Shown: positions 50,788 through 61,900 of the stretch, one piece after another
How positions within the stretch are numbered: the first letter of the stretch is position 1
Layout: each line of letters opens with the position of its first letter
Assembly (NCBI GenBank): GCA_029834535.1
Contig: JAQMWT010000344.1
Location: forward strand, 558,001 to 622,000
From: Chrysophaeum taylorii
Taxonomy: Eukaryota > Sar > Pelagophyceae > Pelagomonadales > Pelagomonadaceae
Direction of reading: 5' to 3'
Length of the DNA stretch: 64,000 bases
Translations under genes and position numbers: made by a program
The notes under the pieces: generated by a model
Databases searched by the model: none
The model's input: the letters and a program-made list of their open reading frames with translations, nothing else
What the model was told of the DNA's origin: nothing

Positions 50788-52072
50788 TCACGCGATCGCG
50801 TGGATAAGATGGCCGTAAGCGCGACGGCGAGCCCGCTCGCGAGTATACAATAAAGCCCCCACCACTATATTTATTTTCCTCCGGGCACGCTTGGGCTGTC
50901 GTCAAACACACACACACGAATGCGTCGGCGGTGCCCATGTGTGACCGACCGCCCTCTCCATGGTGAAAAATTTTGAGCCCGAATTCGGAACATTATTATA
51001 CTCGAAGATCAATGCGCAATGCTGTCTACGGTCTAGACTTGGGGTGGTCTGCTGTTGATTCGGCTCATTCATTGTCGACTAGCTGCGTGGCTGGAGATAC
51101 ATCGCGACATCGTGTCCACACAACGTAGGCTTGCTTGCTTGCTTGCCTGCCATAGGTGTTCTTGCGTGTTTCGTCGCCTTGCTGACGCATGGTGTTATTG
51201 TCGGAAAAAACTCCATACAGATCGAGGATCAAGACTGCATGCGGTTTGAGATTGGCATACGCCTTTTTTTAAGTTGCAACGGAGCTTGTCTTGTGGGTTT
51301 TGTGAGTGATAAAAACTCCGGTATGGATGCCAGCCCCTAATAATAATACTTTTTTCACTCGGCAATGGGAAGAAGCAGCCGGCGCTGCACAGCATCTACC
51401 GCGTCAAGGGCTCGGGGACGCACCCTGACCGCCAACCCAAGTAGTGACGGTGCTTTCTTGCGCAGCATGATTATGTCGACAGGACGACTTCAAGACGCCC
51501 GGTAAAGAGCACAAATGCGTGATGAATCATCCAAAGCATGTTGGAATCGGTGTTGCTGTGACGCCAGGCATTTCGCTGCGAGTCAGAATTGTTGATTTAC
51601 AACGCGCGCGACCGCGCGAAGAGCGAGTAGAGAGCATTTCGCTGCGAGTCAGAATTGTTGATTTACAACGCGCGCGACCGCGCGAAGAGCGAGTAGAGAG
51701 AATGATTCTCTCTGACTCAGAAGGGATGCTCCCTATCCTGGACTTTACCTTGGCACTTCTTTCGAGAACGGCGCTATCGTCGACCAGACCGACATGAATT
51801 GTGCCGCTTTCCGTCGCGTGCGCCAAGGTTCATGTCGCCCGCCTCTTACTTTCACGCAATGCTACATCATGAACGAAGAAGGAAGCTATTTATCGTCTCT
51901 CGCCAATTCGGCCACGTCGACGTTGTCTCGTTGTTGGGGTATCGGGGAATCGCTTCTGTCGTTCGCGAAACAACGACTAGGTGCACGCCTTCTTCCGAAA
52001 CGCCCAGGGGAGGCTACCATCGTGTCGAAGCTCAGGGTTATTATTATTTTTGATTGTTGGAAAGTCGAACAT
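50788..52072. other. 1.3-kb intergenic region
   Basis: Flank between the HTTM gene and PGAP1. AATAAA at about 50849 may be the poly(A) signal of the former. A 66-bp tandem duplication lies inside (separate entry). No gene recognised. Confidence 0.4.
51569..51700. repeat. Perfect 66-bp tandem duplication
   Basis: Two identical 66-bp units, 51569-51634 and 51635-51700, starting CATTTCGCTGCG and ending GAGTAGAGAG. Each contains a GCGCGCG/CGCGC inverted core. The lack of any mismatch implies a recent event. Confidence 0.95.
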
Positions 52073-54010
52073 ATGGAGGACCGTCATTTTCATTGCGGAT
52101 GTGCAGCCATAGTGGCAGTCGCACTCGTCGTTTGCAACGTGCCCTTCGGTAACCATGAAATCTTATCATCAACCCGAAGAAGAAGATAAAGGTTTCGGCA
52201 GGGGCGAACCGTGTGGCAAACCGATGCGCCATGACGCGCATGCGTCCAGTATTCGAGGAGGCGGATGTCGACGTGACCTTTCAAGCCGCTAAATACTCGG
52301 TCGTACGTTATCGAGAGAGGGGCTATGATGCAAGGCCTCGTGGGCGTTGCGCGACGCTATTCATCCCGGGGAACGGGGGGAGCTTCGCGCAGGCGCGTTC
52401 GCTCGGGTCCGAGTTGGCGCGGATCGAGGCAGACATCGTATGTCCGCTCCATTAAGCGATGATTTTTTCAGTGGTCCTGCAGGATCTCTTTGCCGTGGAT
52501 CTCCTCGAGGAGCTGGCGGCGTTCGACGGACGTGTCCTTGAGCGACAGGCCGCGTTTGTCGCGAAGTGCGTCCGCGTTTTGAGATCGACGTACCCGCTGG
52601 TTTTAGTGGTCGGCCATTCCATTGGTGGCTTTCTCGCTGCCGCTGCGAGCGGCGATGCCGCCATCGCCCTCGCGGCACCACTTGCCGCGCACCCCATGGC
52701 TGCTGACCCGCGGCTTGACGGACTTGCGCGACGACGTCGTCGGCTCGAAAACGTCGCCGTATCTGTGAGCGGCGGACCGCGCGACTGGCAGGTGCCACTG
52801 CATGCCGGCGTGAACGGTATATCACTCTTTCATCTCAGGTCGCGGACTGGCTCGCGAGCGTAGAGGCTGCTCACGTCACCGCCGAGGACATCGTTGGTGT
52901 CTCCACCGACCACCAGTGTGTGCTCTGGTGCAACCAGCTTGTCCGCGCGATCGCAGGCGCGTTGGCGCTCTTGTTGGTGACACATGTCTCGCCGCGTGTT
53001 CATAGGCGCGCTGTCGCTACGGCGTTGATCAGAAACTTGTCAAAAGGGGGTGGTCATGTCGTCTGTCACAGGTTCGACGCGGCCTCAGCAGTTGATGGCG
53101 ACGAGGCACGCGTCGTGCTGCGACGACGGCTCGTGCCTCGTCCGCGCCGCCGCGTTCCCCCTCCGTCTTGGGCCGTCACAATCTTCGACGGGGCAGCGAT
53201 GTTCGGCGCCGCGCGACCCTTTATGAGAACAAACGACGTATTTGTCGCAGGTTCCCAGATCGCCGTCTGGGCGTTGCCTCGTGCGATCAGCCTGATCGCC
53301 GCGTGTCTCGTTCAAGACCGCGCGGCAAAAGTCGCCTTACCACTCGTCGTTTTCGGCTCTGAGATGCTGACCGGCTCATCGATCGCCGCAGCTCTCGCGG
53401 CCGCTGTTATTCTGACTGTACTATATGTCATGATCGCATCGAGCCTTGCCCCTTTGTCGTTCATATTGCGAAGACTGCGACAATCATCGCCCCATTGGAC
53501 GCGTGTTCAGCGAATCGTCGTGATCATCTGTGCTCTGACGCTTCACTTCTATTGCAAGCGACATCCATTGCCGTGCCTCGTCGCCGCAGCCGTCTTCGCA
53601 TCTGATACTGGCGTGCGTTTTGATCGTGACATACATCGGACGGGCGTCTTCACAAACAGGCGGCGGCTCTCTACGGATGTTGCGCGGCCTCGCTCGCTCC
53701 AAGCTTTGTCGCGGTCTCGACAGCTACGGGTCAGCTTGCTTCTCCTTCGATCGAAGAGATGTTGCTCGCCTTTGTTCCTTTATGCCTCCAGGTCCCCCTG
53801 GTGCAGCGACGGTGGCGACTTGGTGGTATCTTCGCGGAGACTACTCTACCGCACGTCACCGCGACCTACTGCGTCGTCGTCGCGACAACTGCGCGGCCAC
53901 GACTTCTCCTAGACGCCGCAGTCGCATACGATGTCGCTTTGTTCCTTACGGCACTGCAGCGCGCTCGGCACTCGCACACGTTCTTCATGATTAATGGAAA
54001 CGCAGATTAG
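52073..54010 (+). CDS. PGAP1: GPI inositol-deacylase PGAP1-like, at least five exons
   Basis: PGAP1 (yeast Bst1) removes the acyl chain from the GPI inositol in the ER, a step needed for export of GPI-anchored proteins. Exons 52073-52148, 52202-52437, 52483-52791 and 52839 onward are joined by introns of 53, 45 and 47 nt. The start encodes a signal anchor (AAIVAVALVVCNVPF), then the family hallmark NRCAMTRMRP, ATLFIPGNGGSFAQARSLGS, DLFAVDLLEELAAF, the lipase serine motif GHSIGG and DHQCVLWCNQLV. Multiple C-terminal helices follow (e.g. SSIAAALAAAVILTVLYVMI). Splicing after about 53.5 kb is unresolved: another helix-rich frame (53759-54010, FVPLCLQVPL...) probably forms the last exon. The gene looks shorter than animal PGAP1 (about 920). 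Confidence 0.82.
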
Positions 54011-54668
54011 CATGATGCAGGGTCCTGCTAAGGCTCGTTGGAAAATCATGGCGCCGTCGACGTTGAACGAGTGCAATATATCCCAATTACACTTTCGCCT
54101 TTACACCCCCGCACTTACACTTCGATTTTTGCGGCGTAGTAAATAGGGCACCGGCTTCGAAAACGTAGCTCAAAGCCATGACTCGCTCGTTTCGCGCTAT
54201 AGGCCGCGCGCGTAACGTCGCTTCGAGCGTTCGCGGGTGCACGGATGCAAGGCCCGCGTCATATAGTTTTATGCACCGTGTCTTTTGTGAGGTCGCGACG
54301 CGTGTGGGCGGAGTTTATGTCGCGCCTGGCTCTCAATCTGGTATTATCCGTCACTTGCTCCGGTGCCCACTGACCTATTTCATCGATCGATCCGTAGATT
54401 CGCGTAAGTCGGATGCCCGTGTGGTGGTCTCACGCCTCTTGTGAGCAGTAACCGTACTCGCAGAGTTTCGGCCACGGGAGTGGCTCAGCGACGTTGGAAT
54501 GGGTAGCGGAGGCGCTACCGATTATCTGGTCGCTCAAACCTGGGTTTCGTCTCGAGACGGTGGCCATCGCCCTTGTCAAGATCCCTCCCTGCCAACATTA
54601 CCTCCCGAAGTCCTAACTACTAATCGACAGATGTTTGTCTGTCTGTTTGTTTGTCTGTCTGTCTGTTT
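54011..54668. other. Intergenic, TGTC-rich at its right end
   Basis: A plus-strand frame at 54178-54444 (88 codons) has no features. A degenerate TGTC/TGTT microsatellite occupies about 54632-54671, directly abutting the Helitron-associated repeat. Confidence 0.45.
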
Positions 54669-55765
54669 GTCTTTAAATGTCGACTGCTAAGAGGGGGGTG
54701 TGTGTGGGGAGCATGAAGGATGTGGGTGGGTTTGTGGGGTATGAGGGATGTGCCTGACGGGCGGAGATAAGTACGCGGGACCTAGTCGGGGTCATCGCCG
54801 AGGCGTGGGGCAGGCGAAGAGAGGACGGGCCCCGCCCGTAGGTCGTACGCATGCTGCCGCCGGACGTATGTGCGACGAAGGGTGACGTCCTGCTGGGATC
54901 GGGGGGTCTGTCTGTTTGTCCCTCGATTTAGGGTAAGGATCAGGTAGGCGCGAGAGCCAGACATTGATCCTCCAAGCCGTCTACGGCGACCTCGCAGACT
55001 ATTTCCACGACCCGCGGCGGCTCTTTCAGCGCGCCATTCTCACGCCCCGTCGAAACGATGTTGTCGATGCTGACAACGCGCGCATGACCGCGGCCTTTTT
55101 TTCCCGGAGACGAGGCGTCGGAGTTATTTTCGGCTGACTAGGCTGGGTCGGAAGACGACGCCTCGCTCTTTACAGTAGAGTTTTCAACTCCCTGACAACC
55201 AACGGCATGCTGACTTTGATCGCGAGCTTAATGTCTTCCCAACCTCGACCCGTCGCACGGCCACTGCAACGGTACCAGATACATGATCGATCGTGTCGTT
55301 GTCACCGAGGCTCCTCCAACCTATATCGCTTAAGGCCCGCCTACGCCAAACGATCAACAAGAGCCAGGGCCAGACGCCCCGCGAGGTCGGCGTCCTCTTT
55401 CCCAAGCCCATCTTCTGCCATGTCCAGCTCTACGTGGCTCTCTGTCGATCGGCATCCCCGAGGATATACTCATCTGGGTCGACGACTCCACCCTACCCCA
55501 CACGTGCTGCGCAATACCGATAAGCCCCCTCCCGGCGTCTACACGCGCACTATAAGTGAACTTACTGGGACCACGTGAACTTACTGGGGTTTGAGATTGG
55601 GACTAGGTGAACTGAGTGACCAGGTGAAACTGGGACCAGGTGAACATTCTGGGGTTTTAAGAGTAAAGGGTTTTTAGAGTAAACTCAAAGGTTGGCGGCG
55701 CGTGCGGATCAAAGCAGCTTAGATTGGCGGAGGCGAGAGCGACGAGCTCAAAGGAGTTGGTGTGA
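54669..55765 (+). mobile_element. Helitron remnant: PIF1-type helicase pieces between shared repeat ends
   Basis: Left end 54669-54770 and right end about 55668-55765 match the small repeat at 8529-8790. Between them are decayed pieces of the Helitron/PIF1 helicase C-terminus: DYFHDPRRLFQRAILTPRRN with a VVDADNARM continuation (from about 54990), GHCNGTRYMIDRVVVTEAPP (about 55.26 kb), and TINKSQGQTPREVGVLFPKP then CHVQLYVALCRS (about 55.35-55.45 kb). These correspond to the last helicase motifs, in three frames and with stops. No Rep (HUH) nuclease is seen. A CTRR-type 3' end with hairpin was not found with certainty, although GAGTAAACTC near 55.68 kb can pair with upstream bases. Confidence 0.72.
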
Positions 55766-55862
55766 GCTAGGTGAACTTACTGACCAGGTGAACTTATACG
55801 AAACTTACCGGGACCAGGTGAACTTACTGTTGTTAGAGATTGGGACTAGGTGAACTTACTGG
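55556..55862. repeat. Degenerate minisatellite, unit about 18-20 bp
   Basis: Imperfect copies of the unit GGTGAACTTACTGGGACCA, about ten of them, at 55556-55650 and 55765-55862. They are interrupted by the Helitron right-end repeat. Confidence 0.8.
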
Positions 55863-55926
55863 CCTGCACTTGTCGTCAACTATTCAAAATTAGTTAGTTT
55901 CAAGACCCTACCTTTCCGTCGGTCAG

Positions 55927-56096
55927 GAAACGCCGCGAGGACGACGACGTGCGCGTTGTGCGACGATCTCTTCACCAACGTCAACCGCCGGCACCACTGT
56001 CGCAAGTGCGGCTGCCTCTGCTGCGGCGCCTGCTCGACCAAGACGGTCTCCCTTCTGGACGGGCTGTTCGAAGATGGTGGACTATCGAAAATTTGA
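55927..56096 (+). pseudogene. Orphan FYVE zinc-finger exon
   Basis: A splice acceptor (GTCGGTCAG) is followed by an open frame with the FYVE pattern CALC...F...RRHHCRKCGCLCCGACS. FYVE fingers bind phosphatidylinositol 3-phosphate on endosomes. The first Cys pair, the basic RRHHCRKCG patch and the third Cys pair are intact; the frame stops at 56096. No upstream exon is visible, because the sequence 5' of it is minisatellite and Helitron remnant. It may therefore be a gene whose 5' part was lost. Alternatively it is the N-terminal exon of the CS-domain gene at 56074: a GT...AG pair of 28 nt (56077-56104) would restore frame into it, but such an intron would be exceptionally short. Confidence 0.6.
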
Positions 56097-56811
56097 TTCG
56101 ATAGCGTGCGACGAGGAAAGTAGGCTGAGGGCGAGGCCGTTCGCAACGCATTTGTCCTGGCACAACACCGTGGAGGAGGCGACGGTCCAAGTTCAGCTCC
56201 CCGAGGACATCACGCAGGGCAACGTTCGCGTTAAGTTCTCGACGGACGTCGTGCTGATCGAGTTCGGACACGAGGATGGCCTCCAGATCGTGCGACTGCC
56301 GCACCCTCCCGTCGTAGCTAGAGCTTGTCGATGGACAATGGGCCGTCGTGCCTTTAAGGAAAAGAACGGTGAGGCGCCGTGTGCCACATTGACTCTTGTC
56401 AAAATGGAGCCGGGGCTTTGGAGCCGAGAAACCTTTGGTGGCGCGAACAACGACGAGCAAACGCCACCATCGCCCAAGGATGACGATGAGATGGGCGGCG
56501 CATTTACTTGGGCCCAAGACGGCGAACACATCAGCATCTGGATTTGGCTTCCAGAGGGAACATCAATCAATGCCAAGGACGTTCTCGTCGACTGCGAGCG
56601 GACAAAGCTCCGCGTCCGTATTGACTGCCCCGACGGCACAGTCGGCGAGTACGTTCGCGAACTTGCAGCGCCTGTGCTACCCGATGAGACTATCTGGCAG
56701 TTCGACGATGATGAGCCTCGCCAACGCCGAATTCGCATCGACCTCGTCATGAAAGATTTGGCCGACTGGGCAAACGGGCCGTTCAAATCCAACACCCCGC
56801 CATCACGATGA
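56074..56811 (+). CDS. Tandem CS (p23/NudC-like) domain protein
   Basis: 245 residues. Two beta-sandwich CS-like units are visible: the first around HLSWHNTVEEATVQVQLPED to VVLIEF, and the second around GGAFTWAQDGEHISIWIWLP with VLVDCERTKLRVRI and the closing ETIWQFDDDEPRQRRIRIDL. CS domains are Hsp90 co-chaperone modules (p23, Sgt1, NudC). The second has the typical W-x-Q-x...V-x-I-x-I-x-x-P start and a Trp near the end. The first lacks the usual leading Trp-x-Gln-x-x. The ATG lies inside the FYVE exon in another frame, so the true N-terminus is uncertain. No other domain. Confidence 0.7.
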   Translation: MVDYRKFDSIACDEESRLRARPFATHLSWHNTVEEATVQVQLPEDITQGNVRVKFSTDVVLIEFGHEDGLQIVRLPHPPVVARACRWTMGRRAFKEKNGEAPCATLTLVKMEPGLWSRETFGGANNDEQTPPSPKDDDEMGGAFTWAQDGEHISIWIWLPEGTSINAKDVLVDCERTKLRVRIDCPDGTVGEYVRELAAPVLPDETIWQFDDDEPRQRRIRIDLVMKDLADWANGPFKSNTPPSR

Positions 56812-58067
56812 TGCCGGTGCTGAGTATCTATCCCCTAGCCTGTCCGTCGCATACGACGGATGAAAGAGACGACTTTTTGTGCTCATAATCATCATGAAAT
56901 TGGGTTATGAATGGCCTTGTCAGTTGACGTACGGTCGTGGTCTCAACGAGGCATTCCGTCAATTCCATACACCCGCAGCGACCTGGTACTCCCGCGCTCA
57001 AAACCGTAACACCTCGCGGCAACAAATCTACTCGTCCTCAATCCCCCTTTCTACCCCCCCCCGTTTCATCTCCCAGCGACCCTACTTCCACGCGCCGTAT
57101 GGCGGTGGGAGTAGCCTACGCCCTATGCTTTGGGCTGCTGGCCTCTTGTTAGGTAGTTAATTAGTTAGATAGAATGGCCTTATATGGACGGTGTCTGCCG
57201 TACGCGCAAGGCCCATGCCGAATACTCTACTTTTTTGAACAAAGCAAAGCGTCATCAAAAAGAGCATGATCGGGCGCGATCAGCACTTCGGTGTTACAGC
57301 GCGAACGAAGGGGAGAAAGACACTCACATCAACGGGAGGAACAAATCAAAAGGCATTCGAGGCACCCAGATCAAGATTGGAGTGTGCGACTTCTCTCTAT
57401 CGGTGCATTCAGTGTGAAGTGAAGGCGATGGGCTATGAGCGCAGGTAATACATATGGTGGTTGAAGACTAGTTGGCACGAAGCAGATAGTGCAGTTCGAA
57501 GCAGACAGTCTCTGCTTCTCCTTGTGTGAGCTCTCCTGGGTTTAAGAATGGAGCGGGCATTGCGAGGTGCTTATGCAAATCAGCTTCATCTCCATCTTCA
57601 CAAAAAAAAAAGGCGAACGACGCAGCCATACGCAAAGGCGGATGCAAAGAGGACAAAGTTCGTTGGCCATACCATTGTGTTGCGGGTACGAGATCGTGGG
57701 ACTTCATTCAATACCGGTGATCCATACCCAGAAGGAAAGCTCCTGGGAAGTTGATGTCGACAGCAGCAGTCAGGAACGGTCATGTTCAAGATTCCTTGAC
57801 CTAGTGCGTACCGTGAGTGCACGACGACATCATCCTCATCAAAGAACACGCGCCACTCGAGACCGAAGCCGTGACGACTTCGAGAACTCGGTCAAATCCT
57901 AGAGGCCAACAAGGATGAACGCCGCCGATTTTGCGGTTCTTCATGCGCGCGACCCATCAGCCAGGCTCGACAAATGTTCCTTCCCGATGCGCGCGCTGAA
58001 AGCTTTCTGGGGCCTGGCGCGTGGTTACCGCCCTGGCCGTCATTCTCCTCCGTGTAATACTGCCCCC
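56812..58067. other. 1.26-kb intergenic region
   Basis: Between the CS gene and the cyclophilin stop. TTAATTAGTTAGATAG-like sequence at 57157-57172 and an A run at 57602-57611. Short frames only, without features. Confidence 0.4.
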
Positions 58068-58820
58068 CTAAGGCGACAATGCGTGGGGCTGTGGTGGCGA
58101 GGTGCGGGGGGACAACGCCGCATTTGAGGAAGAAGGAGACTTTGAAGGAAGGACGCCGCAGTTGGCGACGAGGACAGTCTGGACGGGCTTGCCTCGCTGA
58201 GTGAAGACGGTGTCGTGGATCTTCAGGATGGTGTCGAAGCCCGAGGTGACGCGGCCGAAGGCGACGCAGCGGCCGTCCATGTGGGGCGCGGACGCGAGCG
58301 TCACATAGAACTGGGAGCCGTTAGTGTCTCTGCCGGAGTTGGCCATGGTGAGAATGCCCGGGGCGGAATGCGGGATAAGAAAACCCTCATCGGGGAAGTA
58401 ACGACGACTCGCAAAGGCCGAGTGCGAGCCGCCGGGTGTCTCGACGTTCCCGCCCATGATGGCGACGTGCTTGACGACGCGCCTCGCGAACTTGCTCCCC
58501 CCGTAGTCAAATCCGCTCGGGGCTTCGCCCGAACAGAGGAGGCGGAAGTTAGCGCAAGTTACAGGGAGGATTTCGTCGGCGAGCTCAAACTCGACGACGC
58601 CGGCCCCCTCGCCGTCTACGCTGAGTTCGAAGAAGCATCGCGACCGCCGGGCCTTGGTCGCGCCGTCAGCCGCATCGAAGTCGAAAGACTTGGGCGCGTT
58701 GTAACGCGTAAAGCCCGCGGGACCCTCGCGTTGGTACTTCTGCCACCACCCACGACCACTGTCTCGCCCACACCTCCTCGGCACCACTACAAGTGTGCGT
58801 CGCAACACCGCCAGCAGCAT
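58068..58820 (-). CDS. Cyclophilin-type peptidyl-prolyl isomerase, probably organellar, divergent active site
   Basis: 250 residues. The N-terminal 40 residues (LLAVLRRTLVVVPRRCGRDS) are Arg-rich with almost no acidic residues, like a mitochondrial or other organellar targeting peptide. The cyclophilin core runs from CFFELSVDGEGAGVVEFELA to VQTVLVANCGVL: VTCANFRLLCSGE, SKFARRVVKHVAIMGGN, GILTMANSGRDTNGSQFYVT, HMDGRCVAFGRVTSGFD. The Arg of F-x-R and the Gln of GSQF are kept, but QGGD has become MGGN and the usual His in DGKHVVFG is Cys/Val (DGRCVAFG). Activity may be reduced or substrate choice changed. Single exon. It is head-to-head with the PG-rich-repeat gene (127 bp). Confidence 0.87.
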   Translation of the reverse strand: MLLAVLRRTLVVVPRRCGRDSGRGWWQKYQREGPAGFTRYNAPKSFDFDAADGATKARRSRCFFELSVDGEGAGVVEFELADEILPVTCANFRLLCSGEAPSGFDYGGSKFARRVVKHVAIMGGNVETPGGSHSAFASRRYFPDEGFLIPHSAPGILTMANSGRDTNGSQFYVTLASAPHMDGRCVAFGRVTSGFDTILKIHDTVFTQRGKPVQTVLVANCGVLPSKSPSSSNAALSPRTSPPQPHALSP

Positions 58821-58947
58821 TGCGGTGATGCCCTTGTGTTACACTAAACCCTTGTAAGTTAGGGTGTTTGTACCGGTTAATAGTGTTAGTGTCGGTGAGA
58901 GTTAACCATTCCGAAGATCTCTTGCGAGTGAGTGAGTGAGTGAGCTC
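58821..58947. promoter_or_regulatory. Divergent promoter region, cyclophilin / PG-rich-repeat protein
   Basis: 127 bp between start codons; includes a short (GAGT)n run (58926-58942) immediately before the plus-strand ATG at 58948. A GTG 12 bp upstream is in frame but was not used. Inferred from position. Confidence 0.35.
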
Positions 58948-61900
58948 ATGGAGGAGGCACGAGAAGGTCTTTCGGCCAACGACCGGGCTCGCACCCAAGT
59001 CGCTGCATTGCGTCGCGAGATCCAAACTCTTCGCGAAGCACTGGTTACGTCTGCTCAGGAGAACGAGAGGGCAGTGGTGCCTCAGGCCCCAGATGCTCGG
59101 ACCGGCGCCAATCAGGTGCCTGATCAAGTCCCAGATGCTCAGATCGAGACGGTGGTCCAGGATATGACATTCGATGGTCAAAACAAGCAAATGATTATGC
59201 CGTCTGGCGGTTCTAACGGCGGGAGTAAGCCAAGGTGGCGTCCGCCTGTCCGTCGCGCGATGCCGCCTCCATCGGGCATCGCGCTGGCAAAGGCCCGTGC
59301 GGCGCTGTCGAATCACAAATTGGGGAAGACAGCGAAGCACTTTGTGTGCGTCGCAAATCTCGGGCCTCGAGGCGGGCCCGAAGAGTATGCGACACGCGAG
59401 GCCAAGCGTGCCAAGCGGCTCAAAATGATGAATCAAGGTCATCAGTCGCCGGGCCCTGGATCGTACGACGTGACCCCACCGCTACCCTGCGAACCGCGGA
59501 TCGCCGCCGCAAAAACCCACGAGAAGCGACGGCGCCAGCTGTGTGCACGATGTTATGCACAGTGCTGGTGGGGCTGCGAGTGCGAGTGCCACGACATGGT
59601 GGACGACGACGCCCCTTCGGAGAGCGTGAGCACGCGCGGCGCCCCGAGTACTACGACCGAGACCCCGCCCGTCGCGGAGCTGACGTCTGAGCCACGGTCG
59701 TCGTCACGGACGCGGGTCGTTCCTCCTCAGTGGGTAAGGACGTTACTCAAACGCAACCAAGACGCGGGTGATTTCTCTGTCGAGCTGCGCGAGCTCGACG
59801 CTGCTCTGCGACGACCGCCAACATCCCCAGACGATGGTGACGAAGCGGCGACGCGCCTCGTGGCCAAAGTCGTTCGTGCGGCCAAGAACAAGGACGGTAC
59901 TGTCGCACAGTGGTTCGCCCGCGTCTGCGACATCAACGGCGAAGTTATCAGTAACGACGATTTGTCGGCGACGATCGCCGAGATGCAACGGCGGCTCGAC
60001 GGCATTACCGAGGCAGCGCTTGCAGAGCTTCTGGTCTTTGCGACGGACCACAATGAGGCGCTCTCGTGGGGATGCCTGCGAGCAGCCGTGCACCGCACGC
60101 TACTCGCCCCACGTGTCGTCGCGAGCCGCGTTCGTCGTTCTCTCGACATACGCAAGGAGCGTACAGCAGATCTCTTTCAGCGTGCGCAAAGCAAGACCGC
60201 GGCAGGGCTCGCGTCGATCATCGCACCTTGCCTAGGTTCGCTTGTCGAAGAGTTCGCGGGTCCGATCACCCAGACTATCGTCGAAGGGCCGTACCCGGTG
60301 CGGCAACCAACGCGTGCCTGCTGTGCGGCGACCTGTTATTACGGCTGTCGTTGTACATGTCACGAAACAAACATTACACAGCACCAACCTCGAAAACGTC
60401 AAGGGGAAGAAGAAGAAGAAGAAGAAGAAGAAGAGGACGAACGCGTCAAAACTCTCAGCCTTGAGCTCGGCGAGCGCGTCGAAGTGCGTGGCATTCATTC
60501 TGACGCGTGCTTCGGGGGAGTCGTGGCTTGCGTCTATGAGGATGCCATCGACGTGCACTACGACGATGGCAAGTACGAAACAGGCGTCGCGCTGAGCCGT
60601 CTCGATCGAAGTCACGCATTGCTTAGGGAACCGTCATCACAACGAGAGCCGAAAGATCCACCGCGACGACAGCTGGTGCCGAGCACTAAGATCGAGCCCA
60701 GTAGAAAGATCGCCATGCCGCAAAAGCCAGAGCCTCCGATTGATGCCGTGGTGCAGCCGCGACTGCGCGGCGTGGTCGCATGGCGGCCGCCGTCCCGCAA
60801 AAAGAAGGTAGAGGATGTCGTTGGCAAGGATGAGCGGGAAAGCGGGCTCGAGCAAGCGGAACGAGCTGTCGCCAAGCGGCGGGATGTGGGCGCATATGCG
60901 TGGAGCACCGTCGACCGTGGACTGTTGCCGAAGGCCGTCGAGACTTTGGACTTTGAGAAGGAGATGCCGGAGACGCCCGTGTCCCTCCAGGGCGGGGTGC
61001 GTGCACACGTGCCTAGCTACGTCTACAACGAGCCGTCGACGCCGCCGCTGCGGTCGATAAAAAACAGCTTCGAGGGGAACACGGGTCCGGGCAAGTACGA
61101 TCCCCAGTGGGAGGCAACGCGTCGGCGCGCGCCCGAGGCTCGCATCGGCGAGAAGAAAACCAAGCCGACCCCGCAGGCCGCTCTCCTGCAGTGGCGGCGG
61201 CGGCGCGACGCGAGGAAAACTGCTCCCGGCGGCTACGATGTTGAGCGCGCCGAAGCGGCCAGCTCTCGGCATTCGCGCGTGGTCGGCGGACACATCATGC
61301 CTGGCAGGCAGCATAGAGCGCGACTCAGACCGGACCAAATGGCGCAGGAGCTCGAAGAGGCGGAACGGCTCGCTCGGAAGCGGCGCCGCACCGAGCAGCG
61401 GGCCGCGAGGGAACGGAAACGCGCCGATCGTGCCTTGCGAGCCAAGTTTCGGCGGTGGCGTAGCGAGAAGCTCGGAGTGGCCGAGAGCAAGCTCTCCACA
61501 TCATCGGAAGAAGACTGCAAAGACGACGACGAGAGTAAGACAATCGAGTCGACGGACGACGAGGCGGCGACGCCGGCGTCGCTCGCGCGCGCGACACGGC
61601 GCCACCAAGCAGTGGCGACGATTCGACCGGAGCCACAGACACCGGAGGCTGTCGCGAAGAAGAGATTCGATGTCAAGATGCGCGAGGCACGACGAGGCCC
61701 GAGTGCCTACGACGTAGAGAAGTCTTACGCACTCGTCGAACCAAAGGTTGCGGGTGGTGCTAGGTTTGGCGCCGAGGCCAAAACGCGGACCAACAAGTTG
61801 AGGACGCGAGCGGCCGTCATGATCGGCATCAAGCGCGCCGCGGAGCAGGCAGCACGAGCGGCACGGGACAAGCTCGTCGCCCCCCAGCTCCAACATGCCT

